NCBI GenBank assembly: GCA_019722365.1
Contig: JADFUC010001249.1
Location: forward strand, 124,001-188,000
Length of the DNA stretch: 64,000 nucleotides
Source: Lithospermum erythrorhizon
Taxonomy: Eukaryota > Streptophyta > Magnoliopsida > Boraginales > Boraginaceae
Direction: 5' to 3'
Shown here: positions 1 to 12,001 of the stretch, piece after piece
How the letters are laid out: the number at the start of each line of letters is the position of its first letter
Position numbering within the stretch: position 1 is the stretch's first letter
Program-made: the position numbers and the translations under genes
Notes under the pieces: generated by a model
What the model saw: only the letters and a program-made list of their open reading frames with translations
Told to the model about the DNA's origin: nothing
The model's database searches: none

Positions 1-10
1 GTGTTGTTGC

Positions 11-71
11 CATGTTAATTTGCAGATTGATAGGAAATTAAAACCAATTTTTTTTAGAACATATGATGATG
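11..71 (+). repeat. Short dispersed repeat, copy 1 (partner at 7665-7724)
   Basis: About 60 bases at the window edge match 7665-7724 in the same orientation at roughly 80 percent by eye, with shared blocks such as CATGTTAATTTG, AGATTGAT and GAACATATGAT. The two copies bracket all the copia material of the left end. The family is not recognised, and the repeat may continue to the left of the window. Confidence 0.6.
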
Positions 72-329
72 CCAACGATATAAAAATATTGTTTAACACA
101 ATAATAGATGATAAGTATTGAGCTACTAATAGTTGTATACTACTCCGAGTATTAAGCTATTCAGTTTGAACGAATCATACTCCATTATTACCTTGTATGT
201 GTTGAACACCTGTATATATCTTTGCAAATATAATGTTTTATTTTACATTGCATGCTATGAAAATACGCGATGTCTTCCGCTGCTGAAAGCGACGAATTGA
301 CAGAAGCTATTGCGTTAATCGCTACCGAG

Positions 330-477
330 TTATTTATTTAGCAAGTAATTACCGATATATATCAGTTCTATAAATGTATTACTCATTTAATGTATTTTAT
401 ATCAACAAAATAAAATATCATTCTCCTTATTTACTGCCCTCTGCCTATTTACTTTGTTCTACGTTATATTTATAACA
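330..477 (+). repeat. 5' LTR remnant of the copia element
   Basis: This segment aligns to the end of the 3' LTR at roughly 4085-4233, sharing ACTCATT, ATCAACAAAA, ATATCATTCTCCTT and the terminal TTATATTTATAACA. The beginning of the LTR cannot be aligned upstream of about 330, so it is either deleted or too diverged. Confidence 0.65.
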
Positions 478-1868
478 TCGCCAAAGACGACGCCTCTCCA
501 TCCAGGTAATACACATTTTAACTAAGTTTTAATTTTCGCGAAATTAAGAGAATGGTTAAATAAAATACAAGTATTAAAGATGATGATCTCATTAGGTGAC
601 TGGGTTGGTTCTAGTAGCATACACGAGTATATTATATCATATTTCTAAGTTAATCGTTCCTTCTGAAATTAAATTAAAAGACAAATAAGATTTACTGTAA
701 GATAAACGAATTTTCATGCAAGAAAGGTTCTAATCGAACAAACCCATTATTAAACATATGGGGTTTAAACAATTTATACGATATAACTTGTTTTATTATT
801 ATTATTGGGGTTTGAATAGTAACATATATATAGCCTTTTATAAAATATGAGTATGCTTCTGTTTAATTAGTTTGGTGTATATTTCCATTATTATATTGTA
901 AATCATCGATTGATGTGCTTATAAATTAAATTTATTTGTTAATATAACGGAGTATGTTTTGATTATGACATTCACATATTATTTGATCTATGATATGATT
1001 AAATATTAAATTTATCAGTCTAGAAGACAATCATTTAATACTTAAGTCTCGAAGACTTATTAATTCAAAATCATTAGTTATATATCAAGTGCATCTTACT
1101 ATGACAACCATATAAATTAAGGGCTTTTGAATATTTCTGAAGAATTTATCTCAATGTCCCCATTATTTTGACAATAATATGAAATCATATGAATTCACTA
1201 CGACCAAGACTCATTATATAATATATATTCAATTACATAACGGATTTTCCTAATTGACACGCCTATTGTTTCTTCTGAGTTTAGAAGTACCTAACGAATG
1301 AAATTGGATCAAGTGCGTAGGCATTAAACTATGCTGGTTTAAATATGTATCTACTCTGAGTTCAAGATCGAAGCCTTGGTGCATGCGTAACTGACATACA
1401 CCAAGTTTTAATTGCATAGTATTGTTAGTCTTGAAGACAAGAAGAAATGGTGGAATATACCAATATTATTTGACTCTTTGAAAAGACAACGCATGATTAT
1501 ATGGTTAATATACAATAATATATACCCCTCAAGTGGTTAACTTTAAGCAAATGATTATACCCTCAAGCTGAAATATATATTATTTATAAGTGCAACTTTG
1601 TTTTTATGTTGTATAATTCAACTCATATGTTGAAGTGACGAGAAAAAAATTATTACTTGGATAACAAGGGAAGAAATATACAATACGAGCAGAAGCCAGA
1701 AAAATTAATTGAATGCCTGATAGAGCCAATATATCATATCTAGAACAACGAATTTCCTAATCAAGGCCAGACATGATTATACATGCCTAGATTAGTTCCG
1801 CTAAGGGAAATATATTTGGTATTTAAGTAGTCCTCAGGGCACACCTATCTTTCCCCGAGCAACTTCAT

Positions 1869-2180
1869 TTGACGTATGATTTTCTACCTCACAAGATTGC
1901 CACCAACAACATGGATAAAGGAGAAATAGGTCTTGCAGATAGTGCAACAACTCATACCATTCTAAAAGATAAGAAATATTTTTCTTATCTAATAACACAA
2001 GAAGCGAGTGTTATTACAATATCAGGCAGTGCAAAATTGACCGAATGCTCTGGAAGAGATAATAGATCGGTGCCTCAAAAATATGTATTCAAGATGCACC
2101 ATATTATTATTCTAAGTCTAAAGAATCAAATAGTTTCGAAACATATATCAAATTATCTACGTATCATGAAGGCTCCGTAA
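1869..2180 (+). pseudogene. Copia gag-pol fragment (protease / pre-integrase region)
   Basis: The 103-codon open frame contains LADSATTHTILKDKKYFS at residues 22-39, then a TISGSAKL segment. In plant copia polyproteins this is the aspartic protease active-site region (D-S-A/G-T/A-x-H) leading into the pre-integrase part. The frame closes far short of a full polyprotein of well over 1000 residues, and I could not follow the zinc-binding integrase motif or the reverse transcriptase downstream. It is a relic, not a host gene. Confidence 0.7.
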
Positions 2181-2737
2181 GTATAGCAAAAATCAATTGA
2201 AGGCTCTAGAAAAGCTAATATATTGTTATCTGAAGTAACAAACATGTTTGTATATCAAAATACAATTTTTGTCAAACCGTAGTTTGAATTGTGAGAAATT
2301 TATTATTGGCATAACTGCCGTGACTATCCCGTTAATTACTAAGCGAAAAGAATAATTAAATATTTAATTGGAGACTTATTGAAGAGCCACAAATTATTAA
2401 GTTTTAAAGAATTTATGAGCTTCATAGCAAACTCCTGCTGATCATTAAGACGTCAATTACAAGCAATACCCCAATTGATCATTGGAAAATTTTATACTAT
2501 ATAGTAACGCTTGTTCGCATTATGCCAAATTATTATAAACTCCCCCAATATAGTCGGTTTGGTCGAATCACATTATTTTACCCTCCATAGATACAAGATC
2601 ATATATTTGCAAGATTATGATGATTTTTAAAGGATTATTATACCCAGAAGATATGTACATCTATACTTGGAAATACGAAATTGAAATTTACTTACTTGGC
2701 ACTCTTTTCATTTGATATATCAATGTTTTCACATTGA

Positions 2738-2960
2738 GGGGGAGATATGATATAAATGATGATCACATATGGGAGATAATGAAGGCATTGTAATTTTTTT
2801 TTCCTTCACTAAGTTTTTCCCACCTGGCCTTTTGGTAAGGTTTTAATGAGACACTACTTGAAGCATATCTAAAGAAATATACTTTTGTTTACTAGATTTA
2901 TCCCACATGGTTTTTCAGTGACTATTTAGCCAAAGATGGTTGATACTTAATGATCTACAT
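2738..2960 (+). repeat. Purine tract plus LTR-start-like segment, internal copy
   Basis: A purine run (GAGGGGGAGA) at about 2737 is followed by pyrimidine-rich and TTTTAATGAG segments that resemble the beginning of the 3' LTR at 3789 (TTGTACTC, TTTTCC, CACT, TTTT, GGTTTTAATGAGGCAAC). Plant copia LTRs typically open this way just after the polypurine tract. This internal copy suggests a rearranged or nested element. Confidence 0.45.
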
Positions 2961-3660
2961 GGCATTGTATTGGCATATAAACATTATTGAACTCTCAAGA
3001 GCTTTCAAGAGTTGTAAACTTCTTTGAAGAAGGGATTTGAGATGAAATATCGCCAGATCACATTCAAGCACTTCAATAATTATAATATCACCAAAATGTG
3101 AACAATGGCCCATTAATGACAAGAGAAAGTACAAAAGGATTATTTGATCCCAAGTATCATATATAAGGATATTGAAATAGTATATATATTAGAGTGAAAT
3201 GTCAACACGAATGCATTGAAATGAAGTTAAAAATATAAGGGATATAAGATTGTTCCAGTAGAACATATTCAATTTGTACACAATTGATTATCCGAATGCA
3301 TAATACGTATATGATCTATATTGAAGATCGCATACATGACATTTATTTATCGCAGTTAGTGTATTTCAAAAGCACGTATGAACAAATCAGATCAATAAAA
3401 TCATCAACACACGTAGATCTTGGAAATGCACGTAAGAAATCAGGAATGCGCTTTGGTTTGAGGAATATGTGATCCGTATGATCCACATTTATGATTTATC
3501 ATACGAAAGATGGTCCTCTCAATGCATCTTTATGATGATACCTGTAGACGTGTTGCATGTGCTTAACGAATTGACATATCAAATGAGATGTAACAAATAT
3601 ATCGGGTGTTCTTTCTCTCTACCCATGATTTTTAAGAATGAAATCGATTAATAAATTGAT

Positions 3661-3732
3661 CTTGTAATAACTGCAAATATATTCACTAAATCACTTCCTA
3701 CCTCAACATTCGAAAATCTATCCGTAGCATAA
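3661..3732 (+). pseudogene. Copia RNase H C-terminal fragment
   Basis: Read from 3661, the codons give NIFTKSLPTSTFEN, the highly conserved C-terminal signature of copia RNase H (usually N-L-A-D-x-F-T-K-S/A-L-P), ending at TAA 3730-3732. It lies just upstream of the purine tract and 3' LTR, where the polyprotein should end. The upstream reverse transcriptase frame is destroyed. Confidence 0.7.
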
Positions 3733-3788
3733 GTGACTATCGTGGACTAAAACGATGTCAAGTGACGTGGGTCACGTAGGGGAGTTAA

Positions 3789-4233
3789 TGCCGTTGTACT
3801 CTTTTTCCCACTGTTTTGTCCCAAATGGGTTTTCCTGATAAGGTTTTAATGAGGCAACATTATAAGCATATGTTGAGAATAATGAACTCTTTTTCCTTCA
3901 CTGAATTTTTATCCCCTGCACGGTTTTTCTCCTGGGCAAGGTTTTAACGATAAGATATTTTAGCATCAGACATCCGCGGTAAGCGCCATATAAATATCAT
4001 GATGTCTTGTTTTGCCAAGAAAGGAGATGAATTTGATTAGGAAGTTATTAAATTATTTAAGCTTACCAAATTACTATTTACCAAGAATTACTCAGGTGAT
4101 ATATATTGGAAGCCTATAAATAGACACTCATTGTATTGTATTCTAGACATCAACAAAAGCAATAAAAGATATCATTCTCCTTGTTTATTATTCTCTCTAT
4201 GTATTTACTTTGTTCTTCGTTATATTTATAACA
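3789..4233 (+). repeat. 3' LTR of the copia element
   Basis: The segment begins TGCCGTTGTACTC directly after a purine-rich stretch (GTAGGGGAG at 3776-3784) and ends TTTATAACA, giving the TG...CA ends of an LTR. A promoter-like CTATAAATAGACA sits near 4116. Length is about 445 bp. Its end matches 330-477. Confidence 0.65.
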
Positions 4234-6590
4234 AAGGGAATAATTGTTTGTTATATATGTTCAAGTTGGTTTCTTAATTTTCGATACATCAACTAATTAA
4301 AGGGTTTTGTTATTAGTATGTTCTAAAATAGAGGAATTATTAAATAGTCCTATAAAGTATCTCGTATTTGTCATTTACCTCAAATAGTTCAAAAATTTCA
4401 AATTGATCTAAAAAATTAAATAAAAGTTGCACATTAGTCCCAAAATTAACGGAGGTGTTATAAATTCACCGGCAAAGTATGATCGATTGCATTTTTCTAG
4501 CCAAAAGCATTTTGGACTAACGGCAACTTTTGTCTAATTTATGGATCATTAATTTGCAACTTGAACTATGTGGGACTTAATGGTAACTTTGTAATCTAAT
4601 TTTTGTGAGACGATTAAATACTTTTCTAGAAATAAATAAAAAATGACATATTACATTTTTTATAGATACTAATAAATATTTAATACAAGCATAATAAATT
4701 GATATTGTGAGATAATCAATTAATTTAGTGGTTGAACTAACATCTTTGAATCATATTGAGAATTATAAGTTCTGAATCCATGTAGCTGAAGGATTCGGAA
4801 ATTATCAGAATCCTATAAAATAGATTAACTTTTGGACAATTATTCCATAAATAAAAAACTATTCACAATAGTCCTTAATATTAAGAAAGTCCAGGAAAAT
4901 ATCATCCAATAAGTTATCAAAATATCGATGAAATGACCTGATAAATTTTATGCCCTTATAATAGCTAGGGAACACATCACGTTCATCCATTTTTTAGAGA
5001 ATAATTTGGTATACGTTAATACGTACCTTAATTTAGTTAATGTAATAAATTCTATGTCTCCTCATCCTCAATCCAGCTATGTCCTTTTTATAACCTTTTC
5101 ATATTTGTATATTATGTATTGTCGTTATATTATAATTTTTTATGATATCCACAAAACCAATTACTTATATTTTTATAATTAGTAAAATGTAATTATGTTT
5201 TAAACATTTAAACTGAGATAATAAAGAATTAATCATTAATTTTTTATCATTGCACTATTTTGTTCATCATAAGACATCCTTGTAATTGTTAATACATTTA
5301 ATGTCAGATTTAAAAAGTTTTGTTATCATACATTCATACTACTTTCATTTTCAAGGTGTAATAAAAAAGGAATTCAAATTAGTAATTTTATTATTGTTGA
5401 AACTCACTTTTTCTTTAATAAAAAAAAAAAGGCACCTTATGTTATTTTATTTATTTTGTGAAAATATCACATTTCACCTGATATGTAGTATAAATTATTC
5501 ATAGCTTCCTCTATTATTCAATTTTATTTTATGATTCATTTTACCATATTTTTAATCTACGCCACCCAATAATAATATTTGCATAAACTAAATAAAATGA
5601 AAACTTTTTTAATGAAATTCTATCAATTTATCCACAACCAGTTGGCGCCACACATTGGGACGTCCTTTCGTTAATGTGGAATACTCAAAATGAATTATAT
5701 TGTGCAATCAATGGAATAAAGATGACATACCCTTTTAAAATTATATCTTGCAATAATTTTTTAATAAAAGTTAAACTTCAATAGTATATATGATTAATAT
5801 TTGATATGAAACTTTTAAAATTTTAACATAAATAAAAACTTTAATATAAAAGCTCGCATCAAGCTCATTCAAATAGAAGATGAGGCATTCCGATTTGTAC
5901 ATCGAATATTCATCAATACGCGGATTATATACCTATAATATACATATTCATGCATGTATTTTTAGACCATAATATCGAAGTGAATTATATTTCATACGTA
6001 GAAACTAATATAAGTATTATTATGACAATATACTCTTATTTAGTTTACTAATTACTAATCAATATTAAATAGTAAAATAATTTTTTTTAATTTTCTTTCA
6101 TATATTGAATTCAACTCTAATTAATTATTGCATCTATAGTTTATAGATAAATATATTTTTATTTAAGCATAAAAACTAACATATTATATATATGTTATAA
6201 TTAAAAAAAATATTAAATATTTGAAAAAAAATATCCAAATCTATTAGTCCCTCCATACTAAATACTATGCTGATTTAACTTGACACTTTTTTATTCCAAT
6301 TAAGTTGAAATGTAATATAATATATAATAATTAGATATAAATTCTTTAATAGTAATTTTGGGATTAGAAAATTATTTTTCAATTTATAATTGATCAATTA
6401 TCATACAATTTTTTTTTTTTGCAGAGTTTACTAATTCATATCAGATTAAAATAATTTTGTTATAATTTTCAAAAAATTAGGACTTAATAATTATTGAATT
6501 GTTATAGGAGTCCTTTTTAAAATTTTAAAAACCTATCTTTTCACTCATAAAAAATATTATAATAGAGATAATACAAGAATTAAGAATGGA
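4234..6590. other. AT-rich spacer, no gene seen
   Basis: There is no open frame with family resemblance on either strand. The stretch is very AT-rich with A and T homopolymers. Two small items stand out: a primer-binding-site-like GC island at 5642-5661, and a CCCTCCATACT string at 6249 that resembles a Stowaway MITE end without a clear partner. Confidence 0.6.
5642..5661 (+). other. Gypsy primer-binding-site-like sequence (LTR relic?)
   Basis: TTGGCGCCACACATTGGGAC stands out as GC-rich within AT-rich DNA. It resembles the primer-binding site of the gypsy element at 39724-39742, sharing TTGGCG and GGGAC at nearly the same spacing. The preceding AT-rich sequence could be an old LTR end, but no partner LTR is visible, so this is tentative. 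Confidence 0.3.
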
Positions 6591-6810
6591 AGCAGGCTAA
6601 ACACAATTCCTGGGCTGATGGGTATAAAAGAAGCACACACAAAGCCTAGAAATATATATGATCCTAAGCCTAAATTCTCTGCAAAGCCTTTATTCTCTTG
6701 AATAAACCCTCATGCAATAAAGGCAACATCATTGTTTCAATCTTAATTCTTCTTTTTGCCTATAAGAAAGGATTGAAGTTGTTTCAATCTTAATAAAAAT
6801 CGATGATCCG

Positions 6811-7351
6811 TTGTTTTTTCATAGCTCGGATCATTCTAGCTTAATTCTAGTAACAGATCCTTTAACTGATTTGAATTATACTTCATGGAGTAGAGCTATG
6901 AGGATTGCATTAGAAGCTAGGGATAAATATGGATTCTTAACAGGAGAAGTTGAACCTGTGAATGATGTAAAATTTAGGCAATGGAGAAAAGTAAATTCCA
7001 CTCTGATTTCTTTAATATTAAATTCAGTATCTAGGGATATTGGAAGAGACTTCATGTTTGCTGATGATGCAAAAATGTTATGGAATGAGTTTAAGGAAGC
7101 TTTTGGAGCCTGTAATGGTCCAAAGTTATATGAACTTATGAGGAATTTGTATTCAATTAATGATTCGGTTGCTAGGTACTCATAACAAACTTAAAAGGAT
7201 TTGGTATGAATTGAGTAGCCTTAATGCAAGCTGTTATAATAATACTCCTCTTGATGAGGGTTGCAATGCAGAAGGGAATGCATTACAGAATATGATTGCT
7301 AGTATGGTATTAGTGAGCATGAGGCCACAATTGTATTTACTATTTAGCTAA
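6811..7351 (+). pseudogene. Copia-type retrotransposon gag fragment, frameshifted
   Basis: The first frame (6811-7185) reads as a plant copia gag N-terminus of the gag_2/UBN2 type: a HSSDHSSLILVTDPL opening, NYTSWSRAMRIAL, then LILNSVSRDI and a LWNEFKEAFGACNGPKLYEL block. At about 7175 it shifts into another frame that continues with LKRIWYELSSL and stops at 7351. The fragment lacks the zinc knuckle and all of pol, and no matching LTRs were found nearby. A preceding A/T-rich leader at 6600-6810 may belong to the same relic. Confidence 0.8.
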
Positions 7352-8160
7352 CAAGGCTGTTAGGATGCCCGTGAATAACTTCCTGAAGTATTTCCTTGGC
7401 TCTTTTTTCCGAATTTTACTCTTAGCAACTCCTATGACCTTTCCTTTGGCACAATAGGTTAGGCCATGCTCCTTTTGCTGTCTTACAACATCTCAACATA
7501 AAAGCTCATCTAAAGGATAATAATAATTATTCAAGGTTACTTGTGTTGTTGCTTGCAAGATGATTATTGCATTAGCGTTTTCTTCTCGTTAATAATTGAA
7601 ATACAAACTCATAAGTAAAAACATATAAGAACCATACAAGGAATAATAATTCAATTATAGGCAACATGTTAATTTGTAGATTGATGGGCAAACTATAATA
7701 ATTTTTGAACATATGATATGATGAAAACTGAAAAGTACGTAGTTTGACAAAATAACGAACTCAAAACTTTCACTCGAACTAAGTGGATGCGTGGAAATAG
7801 TTTCATTCGAACAAATATTGGTGAGTACTGTAACTGTCTGGTACTGTACGCGAAAATTTCGACTCAATTATCCAATAAGTCAATTATGGAATCGAATTCG
7901 CATAATCACCACATTAGATAAAATACATATACAACGGATATTCATTACAAGACGATTCATTTATTACTTTTTACACAAAAAATCCGACTTCTAAACTATC
8001 ACTAAAAACTCGATCTATAATCGAAATAACCATTTAATTAATAACTCGATAAAATATCTAACTATCCAGTTATCTTCAAACCCTTAATTAATGACTCGAT
8101 AAAGTATCTAATCATGGATTCTCTTCCAACCCGACCCGATAACAACACCTAGCAGCAACT
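7352..8160. other. Spacer between copia fragment and polymerase gene
   Basis: No gene is supported here. The stretch includes the second copy of the short repeat (7665-7724) and a local near-duplication of TTAATTAATGACTCGATAAA-type sequence around 8034 and 8089. A promoter for the downstream gene would lie here but no element could be assigned. Confidence 0.5.
7665..7724 (+). repeat. Short dispersed repeat, copy 2 (partner at 11-71)
   Basis: It matches 11-71 in direct orientation, sharing CATGTTAATTTG, AGATTGAT and GAACATATGAT with a few substitutions and small gaps. The family is not recognised. Confidence 0.6.
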
Positions 8161-8423
8161 ACGGCGCGTAAGTCAACGAAAGAGAAGTCAACGCCGTCAG
8201 ACCCCAACGGAATATTCGCGGATTTATTGTTTACTTCGTTGAAAATGGTGTTCAGAACCGTCGTTTACAGGTGCAAAAATAATATTTTTATTTTTATTTA
8301 ATTTTATTATTTTTATAAAAAAGTTAGTATGTTTATTTTTATAACCCCTTTATATAAAAAAGATTGAATTTTGATAGTTGGGTTTTCAAATTTGGAGCTA
8401 ATTAAGTATTTCTATATATGTTG

Positions 8424-8661
8424 TACTCACTTTATTTCTAAAAGATCGTCTAGTTTGTTTTTTCGATTGTTAAAATTAATAAAATTTGATATTTTTATAG
8501 ACTCACCCAAATTTAGTTTGAATCAGAATTATAATGTTAATGTTAATAGTAACGTAGGTTGAAGATACTATATTGTGATATGTTTTTCACAAAATATTGT
8601 AGGACATATTAAGAAATATTTGACATGAAAAAGTGACGATCTTTTAGGGATGGAGGGAGTA
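8424..8661. mobile_element. Stowaway-like MITE in polymerase intron 1
   Basis: The ends are inverted repeats. The left end reads TACTCACTTTATTTCTAAAA then GATCGTC; the reverse complement of the right end reads TACTCCCTCCATCCCTAAAA then GATCGTC. The length (about 238 bp), TA at the borders and AT-rich interior are typical of Stowaway MITEs of Tc1/mariner origin. A second, partial end of the same type (AAATGGAGGTAGTA) lies at about 8819-8832 in the same intron. Confidence 0.7.
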
Positions 8662-11600
8662 TAATACTTGGTATACAAATGTGAAATGCTACGGAGTAGT
8701 ATTTTTAGTGTACTTTACTATTAACACATAACGTTTTATTCTGAAAAAGTTCTGTACCCTTATGTTGAGGTCCAAATAGTTAATTTTGACTATTGAAAAA
8801 CGAAAGGACGATCTTTTTGAAATGGAGGTAGTATAATGCATGGAGTTATTGATGCCTCATTGAAATGTGATCATGCATAGATATGGAAGCAGAAATTGAG
8901 ACAAATGGGAGGTATCGCAAAGGATTTAGATTCGCTCTTGGGTAAATTTGATCGACATCAGTTAGAACCCTCAAAAGCTGTAAGTATTGATTTCCAATTA
9001 CTTTTTTGTTGTTAAATTGAGTTTGTCAGCTTTGAATTTAGTTTGATGTAATTAGTTGTAGCTTTGATGAAGTATATATTTGTTGTCGCTTTGATGAAGT
9101 ATATATACTTGTCGCTTTAATTATCCAATGGCTAGATTTCTTCACTTCCTTATGTGTGCATTGCATTGACATATGGGAATGGATGGTGGTTAAGATTCGA
9201 TCTTCTCACTTTACGTATGCAATTAATTTCAAACTTCAGTGATTATCGTTTTTGAAATGTCCGATTGTTGGTTACATAGATAGCTTTAGAAGTGTAGCAA
9301 ACGTTCAATATGTCATTTAGCTCAATGGAGAAAATGGAGTATTCTCGTTTTCCATTTAGAGGCTTTTTCATTTGCTTTTGTTTTGATTTCTGGTTTATTG
9401 TTCAGCTAGTACTTCTCTATCAGTGGCTTGAAGACAGTTTGAGAGAAGGAAAAGGAGTTCCAGAGAGAACTTACATTATAGCTATGAAATCAACTGGAAT
9501 GGAACCTCCCTCTGTGGAAATTCATCATGATAATATAAATGGACTTCAGTCTGACAAAAACAACTCACCTCCGAAGAAAGCAGCTCAGGCTTTCTCCTAA
9601 ACCCTCCAGAAATTCAGGTGCAGGTCATGACGTAGAGCAGCGATCATCGAGTATCGCTAGTGGTTCTGACTTACAAACGCTGAGAAGTTATTGTCCACCT
9701 TCCCTTGACACCAAAAATGAGACTGTAACATTTTGCACTTCTATCTATCTATTAGTTAAATCATTAAAAATTGTATCTTGTGGTCTTTCTATAGATAAGA
9801 AATTCGACAACCAAAATATACAATAATCAGCTGAACTCTGGTACTTGATCCTAGTGAACTCTCCACTTAGATAAAAATGATGTTTCTTCTTCTTATTATT
9901 ATTAAAATGTTTCAGGTAATCAATTCATCGTCAACATCTCTTTATAGTCCACCTGATTTGAATGATAATGTTACAGAAATATTTAAGAGGCTTGTTGATA
10001 GATATAGAGGTGGGTATTTGATACATACTGTTTTTTGCTTCAAAAATCAGATATCTGTGCTGGTTCTTTGTTGTAATTTTTTTTCCCATGTTAGCTTTGG
10101 GTGAGGACCGAAGATCTTTTAGCTATTATAAAGCTGTTCAAGTTATTGAAAAGTTTCCCTTCAAAATAGAGAATTCAGATCAGATTAAAGACCTACCAGG
10201 GGTTGGAAAATCTTTGAAAGATCATGTAAGTCATCGTTCATATCACTAGAATAGTCCTCACTACTTTCTGGAGCTCACAAATGATAGAAAAAAAAAGTTG
10301 CAGTGTCAATTTAATTTTATATGTATCATTATTTTTCTTTACACAATTTTTGTAACTAGTTTCTTTCTATTGACATTCAGGAGATGATGACAAGTTGTGC
10401 TGTGACATTTGAGATCTTAAAAATATATATGTTCCGTCTTTTTCATACATGGTAATGAAAATGATTCATTGCAGATTCAGGAGATTGTGAGAACTGGAAA
10501 GCTTTCAAAGCTAGAATTCCTTGAGAGTAACGAAAAGGTATTGATCAGTATCTCGCCTATACTGTTCAACTACTAATAAAATCTGTTTCCTCCAAATTAA
10601 AAATACGTACTACTGCAAATAAGCCTATTTTTTATTTTGTTTTCCATGTTTCTTGATAACGTCTCTCACTCTCACTCAACCCTTACCATCCTCAGTATAT
10701 GTTGCTTATATTAATTATTTTATTCTTTGGGTGACATATTTTTTGCAAAATCAAGGTCTGTTAAATGGCATATAGTGAGGATAGGAGATTAGGATGGACT
10801 ATAAATTTGCATTCAAATTTTCCATGAGAACTCTCAGGTGCGAACAATAACCTTATTTGGCGAAGTCTGATTGGTCCTGCCACTGCATTGAGACTTTATG
10901 AGAAAGGACATCGTAATTTGGACGAATTGAAAAATGAAGACACATTAACACAAGCACAGAGGATCGGCTTGAAGTTTTTTGATGATATAAAGACTAGGAT
11001 TCCACACCATGAGGTTGATACCTTCTTCTTTCTGGTTTTAGTTGAAACGTCTGCTGAGTTTCTATTAATGTTTTCAAGAGCTTTAAATGTTTCTCTGCTT
11101 AGGTACGAGAGATGGAACAGCTTGTACGGAAAGTAGGAGAACAGGTTTTGCCTGGGGTAAGATTGACAATAGTTTAGGTGTAACAATAGTATGTGTTTGC
11201 TATGCATTGTTGATAGATACAAATATACTTTACGCGCATTTCCTTTGTTGAGATTGTGCAAATTTTCGTTTGTCATATTAGTTTGAATTTACTAAGTGCA
11301 TAAAGAAAAATTCAACATGCGAGATTAGTTGGAATTAGCAAATGCATAAAGACAAGTTTGCAGGACAAATTTAGATGTTTAACGAATCGAAGAAAACACT
11401 CCTACACATTCAAATTAGTTGCGTACTCCTTTTACTTTTGAACATCTGAGGGTCTCTTTATAATAGTAGATTTATGCTTGTATAACCTTAACTCTGTTGA
11501 TTATTTCTATTTTCTTCTTGAGAACAAAAAACATTGCAGAACTAAATACTGCAGGTAGACATTCTATGTGGCGGATCGTACAGACGTGGAAAGGAGACAT

Positions 11601-11891
11601 GTGGTGATATGGACTTCATAATTACTCATCCTGATGGTAGAAGGTATCTGCTTCAGTTGCATATATGTCGCATTGTTCTGCAAATCCATGTTTGATTCTC
11701 TAGCTTTTATTATGCTGGTGATAGGGCAATCTGATTGAATTGTATGTTCATACAGGCTCGGGCCATGATTACCCATATATCATTCGTGTTATGTGTTTGT
11801 ATAATTATACCGTTCAGAATTGGCTTAACAGACTATTACTTGTATAATAAAGTCAACATCAGGGAGTGAAAGAATCATAATGTTGTTAACT

Positions 11892-12001
11892 TCAGAGGGT
11901 GAGATAACCATAATGTTTTAGCCTTGATGTTGTGCCTCTTTTTTACAATATATGGTGTCAAAATTTAGGTTTCAGAGGTTGAGATAACCATAATGTTTTA
12001 G
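11892..12001 (+). repeat. Direct repeat in polymerase intron
   Basis: TTCAGAGG(G/T)TGAGATAACC followed by ATAATGTTTTAG occurs at 11892 and again at 11971, 79 bp apart, with one mismatch. It is a local tandem duplication inside the intron between 11644 and 12124. Confidence 0.7.

Larger units (their letters stand above)
330..4233 (+). mobile_element. Degenerate Ty1/copia LTR retrotransposon
   Basis: The sequences just inside 477 and 4233 are clearly related: both carry ATATCATTCTCCTT, then a TATTTACTTTGTTC block, and end in TATATTTATAACA, as paired LTR 3' ends should. The interior keeps two copia protein signatures in the correct order, a protease-type segment at 1869-2180 and the RNase H C-terminus at 3661-3732, followed by a short purine tract and the start of the 3' LTR. 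Reading frames are otherwise full of stops. The 5' LTR is shortened to its last part, and no clean primer-binding site follows 477, so the copy is old and immobile. Confidence 0.75.
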
